From the NCBI RefSeq assembly GCF_019420015.1, contig NZ_JAHZIA010000005.1, forward strand, positions 1 to 30,906: 30,906 bases of DNA. The letters run 5' to 3'. Positions 1 through 6,846 of this stretch are shown piece by piece. The DNA comes from Anaerofustis sp. Its GTDB lineage: Bacteria > Bacillota > Clostridia > Eubacteriales > Anaerofustaceae. A model generated the notes under the pieces. That model saw nothing but the letters and a program-made list of their open reading frames with translations. It had not been told where the DNA came from and searched no databases. The position numbers and the translations under genes were made by a program. How positions within the stretch are numbered: the stretch's first letter is position 1; each line of letters starts with the position of its first letter.

Positions 1-54
1 AGCATCGCCTTGCCAAGGCGAGGGTCGCGAGTTCGAATCTCGTCTTTCGCTCCA
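1..54 (+). tRNA. tRNA-Gly (GCC), 5' end outside window
   Basis: The 3' part of a glycine tRNA. The anticodon arm (CCTTGCCAAGG, anticodon GCC) is followed by a variable loop, a T arm containing GTTCGAAT, the acceptor strand CTTTCGC, and an encoded CCA at 52-54. The 5' acceptor and D arm lie before the window. It is the first visible member of a Gly-Cys-Leu cluster, an order also found in Bacillus tRNA operons. Confidence 0.93.
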
Positions 55-63
55 TTTTTTTTA

Positions 64-137
64 GGCGGCATAGCCAAGTGGTAAGGCAAGGGTCTGCAAC
101 ACCCGTATCCCCAGTTCGAGTCTGGGTGCCGCCTCCA
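64..137 (+). tRNA. tRNA-Cys (GCA)
   Basis: A full cloverleaf: acceptor GGCGGCA pairs with TGCCGCC, the anticodon stem GGGT/ACCC encloses a loop with anticodon GCA, the T arm contains GTTCGAGT, and CCA is encoded at 135-137. It lies 9 nt after tRNA-Gly and is probably cotranscribed with it. Confidence 0.96.
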
Positions 138-170
138 TTTTTTTTATTAAGACAATTGAAATGATTTTAT

Positions 171-260
171 GCCGAAGTGGCGGAACTGGCAGACGCACAG
201 GACTTAAAATCCTGCGATCCTTATACGATCGTACCGGTTCGATTCCGGTCTTCGGCACCA
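171..260 (+). tRNA. tRNA-Leu (TAA)
   Basis: A class II tRNA of 90 nt including the encoded CCA. Acceptor GCCGAAG pairs with CTTCGGC, the anticodon stem CAGGA/TCCTG encloses the loop CTTAAAA with anticodon TAA, and a long variable arm (around 214-231) precedes the T arm GGTTCGATTCC. The long variable arm and the anticodon identify it as leucine. It is the last gene of the cluster before a terminator. Confidence 0.96.
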
Positions 261-272
261 TCCTTTTATGAT

Positions 273-293
273 AGACCCTTGGGTCTTTTTTTA
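273..293 (+). terminator. Rho-independent terminator of the tRNA cluster
   Basis: The stem AGACCC/GGGTCT with a 2-nt loop is followed directly by a T run, 12 nt after the Leu tRNA. It closes the tRNA transcript. Confidence 0.8.
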
Positions 294-297
294 TTTT

Positions 298-892
298 GTT
301 TCCACAAATAATACATATTTATATATCCCCATTTTCTTCAATCAAAATAGTGTATCCTTATCCCCTATACTTTTAAACTTAAAGCATAGCTTTTATCAAA
401 AATCATAACTATACCGTATTTGTTACATACACCCTAAATAATAAGAATTATATTTCCCTTATATTAAATACATAATATACTTTCACAAATACTTTTCCTT
501 CTCACATCTTACATCCAATTAACCTTTTTTAATCTATTATAATCTCTCCAAGTGCTTTTAACGCCTATAGTACATCATATTTAGAATTATAGAACTTGCG
601 AATCTTTAGTATACTATATCCCAATTTTTTTATATACATTTACATTACCACGCTTCATCCTACCTTAATTTACTTATCTCAGAAAACAAAACAAAAAAGC
701 CTGTCTAATGCATAAAAATTAATCGCCATTATCCAATACCCTTTAACGTCATTAGAAAGATTATTGTTACCACACAGCAAATATGATATGAACTTTTAAA
801 TATAATACCAAACAAAATCATCAATACTAAAGTATCATCATTTTAAAATAACCCTTAAATCCTTTATAAAAATCTAAATCAAGAAAATACAG
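298..892. other. Long AT-rich stretch without a recognisable gene
   Basis: About 600 nt between the tRNA terminator and the hairpins at the end of the PTS operon. I see no open frame with a ribosome binding site, no tRNA-like fold, no riboswitch motif and no clear pseudogene on either strand. Composition is very AT-rich with many short A/T runs. Confidence 0.6.
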
Positions 893-925
893 ATAAAAGC
901 CTAAGTAAAATACTTAGGCTTTTAT
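893..925. terminator. Perfect 15-bp hairpin, possible bidirectional terminator
   Basis: Positions 893-907 and 911-925 are exact reverse complements around a 3-nt AAA loop, with A-rich left and T-rich right flanks of the stem. It lies beyond the end of the minus-strand PTS operon and could serve as a back-up terminator for it. No plus-strand gene precedes it closely. Confidence 0.6.
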
Positions 926-960
926 ACAAAACAAATCTAAACATATTTATTTACACCTCT

Positions 961-988
961 AAAAGCCCTTTATAAAAAAGGGCTTTTT
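961..988 (-). terminator. Terminator of the glucitol-type PTS operon
   Basis: Positions 961-971 and 977-987 form an 11-bp stem (AAAAGCCCTTT) around the loop ATAAA, 30 nt after the stop codon of the last PTS-operon gene. The T run on the minus strand is short (4 T), which may be why a second hairpin follows at 893-925. Confidence 0.7.
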
Positions 989-1017
989 AAAAGTCGTAAC
1001 AATTTTAATTTTTATAT

Positions 1018-2316
1018 CTACCCAAAAAATCTGTCTTGTAATTTTCTGAGTTGTACTATCAAAGAATTTTCATCAAGCTCTACCATATCATATGTTATTG
1101 TTTGACCTTTCTTTACATCTTTGATGAGTTTTGTACCTTTTGTGATTACCCCCAAAGGCACTCCGTTATCTTTTAACATGTTTTCATGAGTATCAACAGT
1201 ACCATATACTGTATAGCCTCCGATACCGTCAAGCATATCCCCTGCTTTAAGATCTTTTTTCGCTACAGCAACAGTTTCACAAACTAAACCACCGTCCATA
1301 GGAACTAATGTTGAAGTATTGTCAAGAACTGCTTTTGCAACTGTCAAAGGAGTTTCCAAAGAACATAAATGATAAGGTCTGTACAATACCCAGTTAGGAC
1401 CTTCACCCATACTTAAGTAATTCATTTCATGTTTAACAAAAGGTAAATCGCTCGAAATAATTACAAATACGCCCGGAGCAATACCGTTTACCCATTCTAC
1501 TTTTCCATATCCGTTTTGAAGAATTCCGCCTTCTTCAGTAGGTCTGAATAAATTAGGCAAATCTTTTACTTCAGCTTCAGGTCCGTGACCTCCTCTGATA
1601 TCAGGGATAAAACCTGTTGCATTAGCCATAGCAGTAAGCTCAACCATTGTTTTTGTTCCGTCTGTAAATGCCGTTTGCATCTTAGGGCTAACACCTCTCT
1701 TAGCTGCATATTCAGCTAATGTTGTAGGATTTGCATCCAAATCTATTGCATTGTTTTTACCTTTACCGATAACCCTTACATCAAATCCGGCAGCCGTTGC
1801 AAAATCATATAATTCTTTTACCGCGCCAGGTTCATCCCCTGCACTTCCGGTATATATAACGCCTGCATTGTCGGCTAATTTCTTAAGCATAGGACCAATA
1901 ACCACATCGGTTTCAACGTTAAGCATACAAATATGTTTTCCTTCATTGATTGCATCAATAGCAACCTTTGCACCTACTTCAGGAACCCCCGTAGCATCAA
2001 CAGCAGCACTAATAAGGTTTGCTTTTGCACCAAGTTCTGAATTTTCTGTTGCAATATATTTCCCTTTTTCCAAGTATGTATTGGCTTCGCTCAATTTATT
2101 TGTTATAATATAGTCATCTTTGGTTAATCCAGAGTTTTCAAATGCGGCAATGACATTATCGATATTAATGTCAGCAACAATTGCGGGCTTCATACCTTTC
2201 ATCCTGATCATTTGACTGGTCATGCCCCTGCCCATTTGTCCCGCTCCTATTATACTGGTCATAATAGGAGCATTTTTTTCTTCAAGCTCTGCGAGCTTAT
2301 AATTCATTCTTAACAT
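1018..2316 (-). CDS. Homoserine-dehydrogenase-like oxidoreductase with C-terminal SAF domain
   Basis: A predicted NAD(P)-dependent oxidoreductase of the type annotated as 'predicted homoserine dehydrogenase with SAF domain' (COG4091 as I recall it). Of 432 residues, about 18-60 form a Rossmann start with the dinucleotide loop GAGQMG (24-29). The middle holds a substrate domain, and about 345-430 look like a SAF/antifreeze-like domain (VAKKDLKAGDMLDGIGGYTV region). The start ATG overlaps the stop of the preceding IIA gene by one base (TAATG), with AGGAGG 9 nt upstream, so it is translationally coupled to the PTS. It is the last gene of the operon and takes the place where a polyol-phosphate dehydrogenase would be expected. 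Its substrate is not known to me; oxidation of the phosphorylated polyol imported by the PTS is an inference from context. Confidence 0.82.
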   Translation of the reverse strand: MLRMNYKLAELEEKNAPIMTSIIGAGQMGRGMTSQMIRMKGMKPAIVADINIDNVIAAFENSGLTKDDYIITNKLSEANTYLEKGKYIATENSELGAKANLISAAVDATGVPEVGAKVAIDAINEGKHICMLNVETDVVIGPMLKKLADNAGVIYTGSAGDEPGAVKELYDFATAAGFDVRVIGKGKNNAIDLDANPTTLAEYAAKRGVSPKMQTAFTDGTKTMVELTAMANATGFIPDIRGGHGPEAEVKDLPNLFRPTEEGGILQNGYGKVEWVNGIAPGVFVIISSDLPFVKHEMNYLSMGEGPNWVLYRPYHLCSLETPLTVAKAVLDNTSTLVPMDGGLVCETVAVAKKDLKAGDMLDGIGGYTVYGTVDTHENMLKDNGVPLGVITKGTKLIKDVKKGQTITYDMVELDENSLIVQLRKLQDRFFG

Positions 2317-2687
2317 TATCTGTTTCCTCCTAGAAATTTGATTTTAATATAATCTTCCTTTTTTATATCAGGAAGTTTTTCACCTTTTAATTGAATTTGT
2401 CCCGGAAGTTCAACTTCATCTTTTCCTGAGAATACAAGGCAGCAATGCCCAAGAGTTTTCAATGTATCGTTTGCTTCACTTCCAATGGCAGTAACAATAT
2501 AATCATCATTTCCAAGAGATATAACATCCCCAACACAAACATCGTTTGCCATCTCCTGTTTTTCATGAAGAACGGATAGCTCCGCAAGCTCTAAAGGTGC
2601 GTCCTCATTAAAAAGAATAAGCATATTTTCATTTAAAAAGTCTAAAGCCATATCGCCAAATCCGGTTATTTTTGATTTATAGTCCAT
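2316..2687 (-). CDS. srlB: PTS glucitol/sorbitol-type IIA component
   Basis: A small soluble phosphocarrier of the glucitol PTS, which passes phosphate from HPr to the IIB domain. At 123 residues it matches the family length. It aligns by eye with E. coli GutB: the segment SVLHEKQEM carries the likely phosphorylated His41, and TAIGSEANDTLKTLGH corresponds to the conserved TAVGSxAxxNLxxLGH block. It sits between the IIBC gene (55 nt upstream) and the SAF oxidoreductase (1-nt overlap). The family assignment is secure; the sugar is not, because the operon lacks the standard sorbitol-6-phosphate dehydrogenase. Confidence 0.92.
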   Translation of the reverse strand: MDYKSKITGFGDMALDFLNENMLILFNEDAPLELAELSVLHEKQEMANDVCVGDVISLGNDDYIVTAIGSEANDTLKTLGHCCLVFSGKDEVELPGQIQLKGEKLPDIKKEDYIKIKFLGGNR

Positions 2688-2742
2688 ATTTATGTATTTC
2701 CCTTATGTTAATTTTTTTATTATGTTCTTTTCCTGTTTTCAA

Positions 2743-3732
2743 TTAATATAATCCAAATGAACAGAAGTATGCAATAATTACCGCAACAGGACCGGTAATA
2801 AGTCTTGAGAACAACATTGCAGGAACCCCTATTTCAACAGTTGAAGGTTCTGCTTCTCCGAGAGATAAACCTACAGGTACAAAATCGGCACCAACCTGAG
2901 CATCTATTGCAAATAATGCAGGAAGAGCATAACTTGGTGGAATTGTTCCCTTTGCTATTTCAGCACCTACCAATACACCTACTACTTGAGCAATAACTGC
3001 TCCTGGTCCAAGTACAGGTGATAAAAAAGGAATGGCGCAAATAACAGATAGTAATATCATTCCTGGAAGAGATCCCGCAAGAGGACTTATTGCCTTTGCT
3101 ATTATATCTCCTATTCCGGATGCTGTTATTATACCGAGAAGCATACTTACAAATGCCATAAAAGGCAAAATGTTTCTTATAGTCGTATCTATTGCATCAC
3201 GTCCTGCAGCAAAGAATTTATTAACTACTCCACCTACAGCTTTACCTATCCTTGCAATAACGCCAACCATCCCTTTCTGATTTGGTTCAGGATTATTATT
3301 GCTTGGTTCGCTGTCAATTTTTTCTTCTTTCTTAAACTCCACACCCTCAGGAATCTCACCTTCCATCAATGTGACGTTCTTCTCTTTTACGTCCGAAACA
3401 TATATTTCTTCTTTAATATACTGTGCCAAAGGTCCTACAGCACCTACAGCATTAAGATTAATTGTATATACGCCTTTTCTCGGATAGACTCCGCATCTGG
3501 CAGTACCGCCACAGTCAACTATAACAACAGCCATTTCTTCATCAGGAACACCTGTAGAAAATGCATCGACAGCTTCGCCCCCTGTCAAATCAGCTATGTA
3601 CTGAGCCAAAGGATGTATTCCGCCACCTGTAACGCTGGCAATCTTATTCTTCTTTTCCGTAGGCTTTATTATCAAAGGTCCACCCCAACCTTGAGGTCCT
3701 TTTTCTATTTTTACAGCTTTATATTTATTCAC
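2743..3732 (-). CDS. srlE: PTS glucitol/sorbitol-type IIBC component
   Basis: A fusion of the phosphocysteine IIB domain and a membrane IIC domain, 329 residues. The N-terminal domain has the hallmark IVDCGGTARCG (residues 71-81) with Cys74 and Cys80 as candidates for the phosphorylated cysteine. A charged, Asn/Pro-rich linker (about 136-155) separates it from a hydrophobic C-terminal half with several membrane segments and the motif FVPVGLSLGEAEPSTVEIGVPAML. Translation starts at GTG (3730-3732) after AAAGGAG. It is 15 nt downstream of the IIC gene. The two proteins together form the membrane transporter. Confidence 0.92.
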   Translation of the reverse strand: MNKYKAVKIEKGPQGWGGPLIIKPTEKKNKIASVTGGGIHPLAQYIADLTGGEAVDAFSTGVPDEEMAVVIVDCGGTARCGVYPRKGVYTINLNAVGAVGPLAQYIKEEIYVSDVKEKNVTLMEGEIPEGVEFKKEEKIDSEPSNNNPEPNQKGMVGVIARIGKAVGGVVNKFFAAGRDAIDTTIRNILPFMAFVSMLLGIITASGIGDIIAKAISPLAGSLPGMILLSVICAIPFLSPVLGPGAVIAQVVGVLVGAEIAKGTIPPSYALPALFAIDAQVGADFVPVGLSLGEAEPSTVEIGVPAMLFSRLITGPVAVIIAYFCSFGLY

Positions 3733-3747
3733 TTTTCTTTCTCCTTT

Positions 3748-4272
3748 CTATGCACTCACACTTTTCTTACTCATAACGGCATAAATTCTTTCAGTAACAA
3801 CGCCTCTGATTAATATTACAACCACCCCTACTAAAAAGTATCGTAAAGCCAAAGGTGTCGTGCTTAGATTCAATTTTGTAATCCCGTCTGCAATACCGAG
3901 GAAAACAAACAATTCGCCCGCATTTGCATGAGGGAATAATCCCGTTATTGGGTGACAAAATGAAACCGTAGAATCATAGAAGGCAACCTTATGTTCCTCT
4001 TTAAGAAAACGTCCGAATGAGTATGCCATAGGGTTACATAGGAAAAACATCGCAAGAATAGGCATCAAAGTATATCTTGTGATAAAACTTTTGGATAAAA
4101 CTTTCATAAATTTATCCACCCTATCTTCGCCGACAATTTTAATAAGTGCGTTAATCGCAGTTATCAAAACGATAAGAGTCGGAATAATTCCTGTTACCCA
4201 ACCGATAAACTGCTCGCCCCCTGCATTAAATAATCCGATAAAACCTTCTGCAAGTTTTGTTAAGAATTCCAT
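3748..4272 (-). CDS. srlA: PTS glucitol/sorbitol-type IIC component
   Basis: A membrane subunit of the glucitol-type permease (IIC2), 174 residues, close to the usual length. It has several hydrophobic segments (about 22-42, 63-90, 120-140 and 145-165). The family-typical central part contains MPILAMFFLCNPMAYSFGRF and FYDSTVSFCHPITGLFPH, where conserved polar residues sit between membrane spans. It starts at ATG 4270-4272 after AAAGGAG. In the operon it follows gutM (69-nt gap) and precedes IIBC, the canonical A-E-B order. Confidence 0.92.
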   Translation of the reverse strand: MEFLTKLAEGFIGLFNAGGEQFIGWVTGIIPTLIVLITAINALIKIVGEDRVDKFMKVLSKSFITRYTLMPILAMFFLCNPMAYSFGRFLKEEHKVAFYDSTVSFCHPITGLFPHANAGELFVFLGIADGITKLNLSTTPLALRYFLVGVVVILIRGVVTERIYAVMSKKSVSA

Positions 4273-4341
4273 ATAAATTCTCCTTTCTAAATATTTTTTA
4301 TTATGAAAGACTTATGTCTTTACATACAAACAAAATACATA

Positions 4342-4788
4342 TTATTCTATAACCTCACCTCCGATTTCGCCTTGTTGAATATCTTCAGTATTCATATTCA
4401 CATTTTCAATCACACTTATAAGACCGTTAACCGCCTGAAGGAGAGCACTTCCTTTCTCTCTTCTTTTTTTGCTTTTAATCTTTGAAACTTTAATCTCTTC
4501 TTCTGCCTTTATATCATAAACAGAACATCCGTTTAATTCGTCAAAATCTTTAAATCTTTCAAAGACACTGAATCCCCTCATCATTTTCCCTCTTACAATA
4601 ATTCCCTGATTATCACAAACAAGAATCAAAATCACTCCATAAACAAAATATTGTTTATCCTTTCCGACGCTGATATTACCGTACTTACGCATTTGATTGA
4701 AATTTACGGTAAAATCCTTTGCCTGTTTATATGTAAGTATCGAATTGAACACCATAAGAACAAACGCAACTATAAATATTTTTAGCAT
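4342..4788 (-). CDS. gutM: Glucitol operon activator GutM-like protein
   Basis: A 148-residue protein with one N-terminal membrane segment (about 2-18), followed by the GutM-type block FNQMRKYGNISVGKDKQYFV, then a cytoplasmic basic and hydrophilic tail. In enterobacteria GutM is an auxiliary activator of the glucitol operon; in Firmicutes its mechanism is less clear. Here it lies between the SorC-family regulator gene (20-nt gap) and the transporter genes. The N-terminal membrane helix suggests it acts at the membrane rather than as a classical DNA-binding protein; that is inference. Confidence 0.85.
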   Translation of the reverse strand: MLKIFIVAFVLMVFNSILTYKQAKDFTVNFNQMRKYGNISVGKDKQYFVYGVILILVCDNQGIIVRGKMMRGFSVFERFKDFDELNGCSVYDIKAEEEIKVSKIKSKKRREKGSALLQAVNGLISVIENVNMNTEDIQQGEIGGEVIE

Positions 4789-4808
4789 ATTAAAATCCTT
4801 TCAAAACT

Positions 4809-5753
4809 TTACTTTTCAAGCAATAACTTCGCAGTAACCGAATCAGTAACCAACACATTTATAAGCTTTCCGTTAATCGCTCCGTATATAGCATCAAGTT
4901 TCTCAATCCCGGCACTTATGCCTATAACTCTTTTTATATTCCTTAAATCGTTCAAAGGAGTCCCGAAAATATATTTATTGTAAGAATAATCCGTATTACC
5001 GTTAATATCATACATCTGAAGACATATATCTCCGACAATGCCCATATCCTTCATAGCTTTCAAGTCTTCTTCTTTATAATATCCTGTTTCCATCATCGTA
5101 GAACCGGGAACGGCAGTACCTATGCCGACTATTGCGGTGGTCATATTATCCATCAAATCCAGTACTTGCTTTATATGGATATCATTTTTAAGACTGTTCA
5201 TAAGTTCATTATCAAGTATCATGGCAGGAGCATGCAACAAATGGTAATTGCCACCGAATGCTCTTGTAAAATCAATTACTATCTGATTGCAATGATATTC
5301 GATACCGACTTGCCCCATTCCTCCAAGAAGAGGAATAAATGAAATATTTCTGGGTTTTTCCTGATGAATATAAGGAGCAATTGTTTTTACAGTCTTACCC
5401 ATAGAAAGTCCGACAACTTCACCGTCTTTCAACACCCTTTGCAGATACGTCGCACAAATTTTACCGAGAGCTTCTTTTTGATAAGAAACATCACTTTCAT
5501 CAGGAGCTATAATAACTTCATTAAGTCCGAACTTTTCTTCCAACGCCTTTTCCAGTTTAAAATAATCATTGCTTAAAGGATTGATTACTTCAATTTTAAC
5601 AATCCCTTCGTTTTTTGCATTTTTGAGTATTCTGGATATCGTAGCTCTGGATATTTCCAATTTCTTTGCGATTTCTTCCTGTCTCAAATCATTATTGTAG
5701 TAAAGGTCACATACTTTAACCATTAATCTGGTATCGTCAAAGACTTTTTTCAT
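4809..5753 (-). CDS. SorC/DeoR-family sugar-responsive transcriptional regulator
   Basis: A 314-residue regulator with an N-terminal helix-turn-helix (about 18-48, DLRQEEIAKKLEISRATISR) and a long C-terminal phosphosugar-binding domain typical of the SorC family (segments LLGGMGQVG, GIGTAVPGSTMM, VIGISAGIEKLDAIYGA). This family senses phosphorylated sugars and can act as repressor or activator. It is the first gene of the PTS operon, with AAGGAGG 10 nt before ATG, and a candidate operator lies upstream, so autoregulation and control of the whole operon are likely. It stands where classical operons carry GutR or SrlR. Confidence 0.92.
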   Translation of the reverse strand: MKKVFDDTRLMVKVCDLYYNNDLRQEEIAKKLEISRATISRILKNAKNEGIVKIEVINPLSNDYFKLEKALEEKFGLNEVIIAPDESDVSYQKEALGKICATYLQRVLKDGEVVGLSMGKTVKTIAPYIHQEKPRNISFIPLLGGMGQVGIEYHCNQIVIDFTRAFGGNYHLLHAPAMILDNELMNSLKNDIHIKQVLDLMDNMTTAIVGIGTAVPGSTMMETGYYKEEDLKAMKDMGIVGDICLQMYDINGNTDYSYNKYIFGTPLNDLRNIKRVIGISAGIEKLDAIYGAINGKLINVLVTDSVTAKLLLEK

Positions 5754-5810
5754 GAAATTATATCCTCCTTTCTTTACTGAAATTTATTTCTGTATTTATT
5801 ATTTTTACAT

Positions 5811-5835
5811 TTGTTCAATGATTGAAATTTTGTTC
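5811..5835. promoter_or_regulatory. Candidate SorC-family operator for the PTS operon
   Basis: The stretch contains a perfect palindrome TTCAATGATTGAA (5814-5826). Read on the minus strand it includes GAACAAAATTTCAAT, which matches 15 contiguous bases of the Bacillus subtilis DeoR (SorC-family) operator as I remember it. It lies just downstream of the predicted start of transcription, a repressor-like position. Confidence 0.6.
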
Positions 5836-5848
5836 TCTTTATGCTTTT

Positions 5849-5877
5849 ATGATATATCATTACATATAAAAAGTCAA
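5849..5877 (-). promoter_or_regulatory. Sigma-A promoter of the PTS operon
   Basis: On the minus strand, TTGACT (5872-5877), a 17-nt spacer, and TATCAT (5849-5854), each 5/6 to consensus. It lies about 95 nt upstream of the regulator gene. The rest of the gap up to the noc terminator (5878-6011) shows nothing recognisable. Confidence 0.7.
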
Positions 5878-6011
5878 CCGTTATTTTAATTTAATTCAAT
5901 AATTTTATCTAATAAAATACCGGGACCTGTTTACATTTCAAAAAGAAACTTTATATAAATACACAAGACTCATTATAATGAAATTTATTATTGTAATTTT
6001 GAAATTATTGC

Positions 6012-6052
6012 GAAATAAAAAAAACACATGGGAAAATTAATCCATGTGTTTT
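6012..6052 (-). terminator. Terminator of the mnmE-mnmG-noc operon
   Basis: An 11-bp stem AAAACACATGG (6021-6031)/6042-6052 with a 10-nt loop, immediately after the noc stop codon. On the minus strand it is followed by a run of T. Confidence 0.85.
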
Positions 6053-6053
6053 C

Positions 6054-6836
6054 TTATTTTTTCGGAATTGTTATTACAACTTCGATTCTGTCATCATAAT
6101 CCTTTTCTTTGTAATCACAATCAAGCCCTGTATTAAAGATACTTTTATATGCCTGTTTTATGGTATTTGTATATATTTTGTAATTAAATATATTTTTTAC
6201 ATTTGTTTTGGAAGAATTAATTACCACTTCCTGTTTCAATCTTTCAACCAAAAGCTCCGAGTTCTTTACATTTAAATCCTTTTTCGCCATTTCTTTCGCC
6301 GCTTTAATTCTCATTTTCGTATCGGGAAGAGAAAGAAGGCATCTCGCATGACGCTGAGTAAGATTATTTTCTATAATTATTTTTAACACCTCATCATCAA
6401 GATTTAAAAGCCTTACAAGGTTTGAAATGGTTGATTGTTTTTTCCCTACTCTCTTGGAAAGCTCTTCTTGACTTATGCTGTATTCATTCATTATTTTCTT
6501 ATAACTCAATGCCTCTTCATAAAAATTCAAATTTTCTCTTTGAATATTTTCTATAAGAGCTATAAGATCATTTTCTTCACTGTTGACAGAAACGACTATA
6601 CAAGGAATTTTTTTAAGCCCTGCTATCTTGGAAGCTCTTAAACGCCTCTCTCCGCTTACAACCTCGTATGAATTAAACCCTGTTTGTCTTACGGTAATAG
6701 GCTGAATTATACCCAAACTTCTTATCGACTCCGCCAATTCTTTTATACTTTCCTCATCAAAATACTTTCTGGGCTGATCTTTGTTTGCACTGATAAGTGA
6801 TAAATCGATTTCTTTAACTTTTTTTACGTTTGCCAC
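6054..6836 (-). CDS. noc: ParB-family nucleoid protein, Noc-like
   Basis: A ParB/Noc protein of 260 residues with the chosen start. It has the ParB CTP/DNA clamp motifs GERRLRA (about 62-68) and ENIQREN (about 96-102), then a helix-turn-helix (ISQEELSKRVGKKQSTISNL, about 121-140) and a C-terminal dimerisation region. Its place directly after mnmG is the Noc position in Firmicutes rather than that of Spo0J, which normally follows soj; soj and spo0J are not here. I chose GTG 6834-6836, preceded by AGGGGGAG, over an in-frame TTG at 6864-6866 inside mnmG that would add ten residues without a good ribosome binding site. A Noc or second ParB role cannot be separated by sequence reading alone. Confidence 0.82.
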   Translation of the reverse strand: MANVKKVKEIDLSLISANKDQPRKYFDEESIKELAESIRSLGIIQPITVRQTGFNSYEVVSGERRLRASKIAGLKKIPCIVVSVNSEENDLIALIENIQRENLNFYEEALSYKKIMNEYSISQEELSKRVGKKQSTISNLVRLLNLDDEVLKIIIENNLTQRHARCLLSLPDTKMRIKAAKEMAKKDLNVKNSELLVERLKQEVVINSSKTNVKNIFNYKIYTNTIKQAYKSIFNTGLDCDYKEKDYDDRIEVVITIPKK

Positions 6837-6846
6837 AATGCTCCCC

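Noticed and set aside
61..261. 66-aa open frame across the tRNA genes
   Set aside because: It runs through tRNA-Cys and tRNA-Leu, which are clear cloverleaf genes; the translation is a shadow of tRNA sequence.
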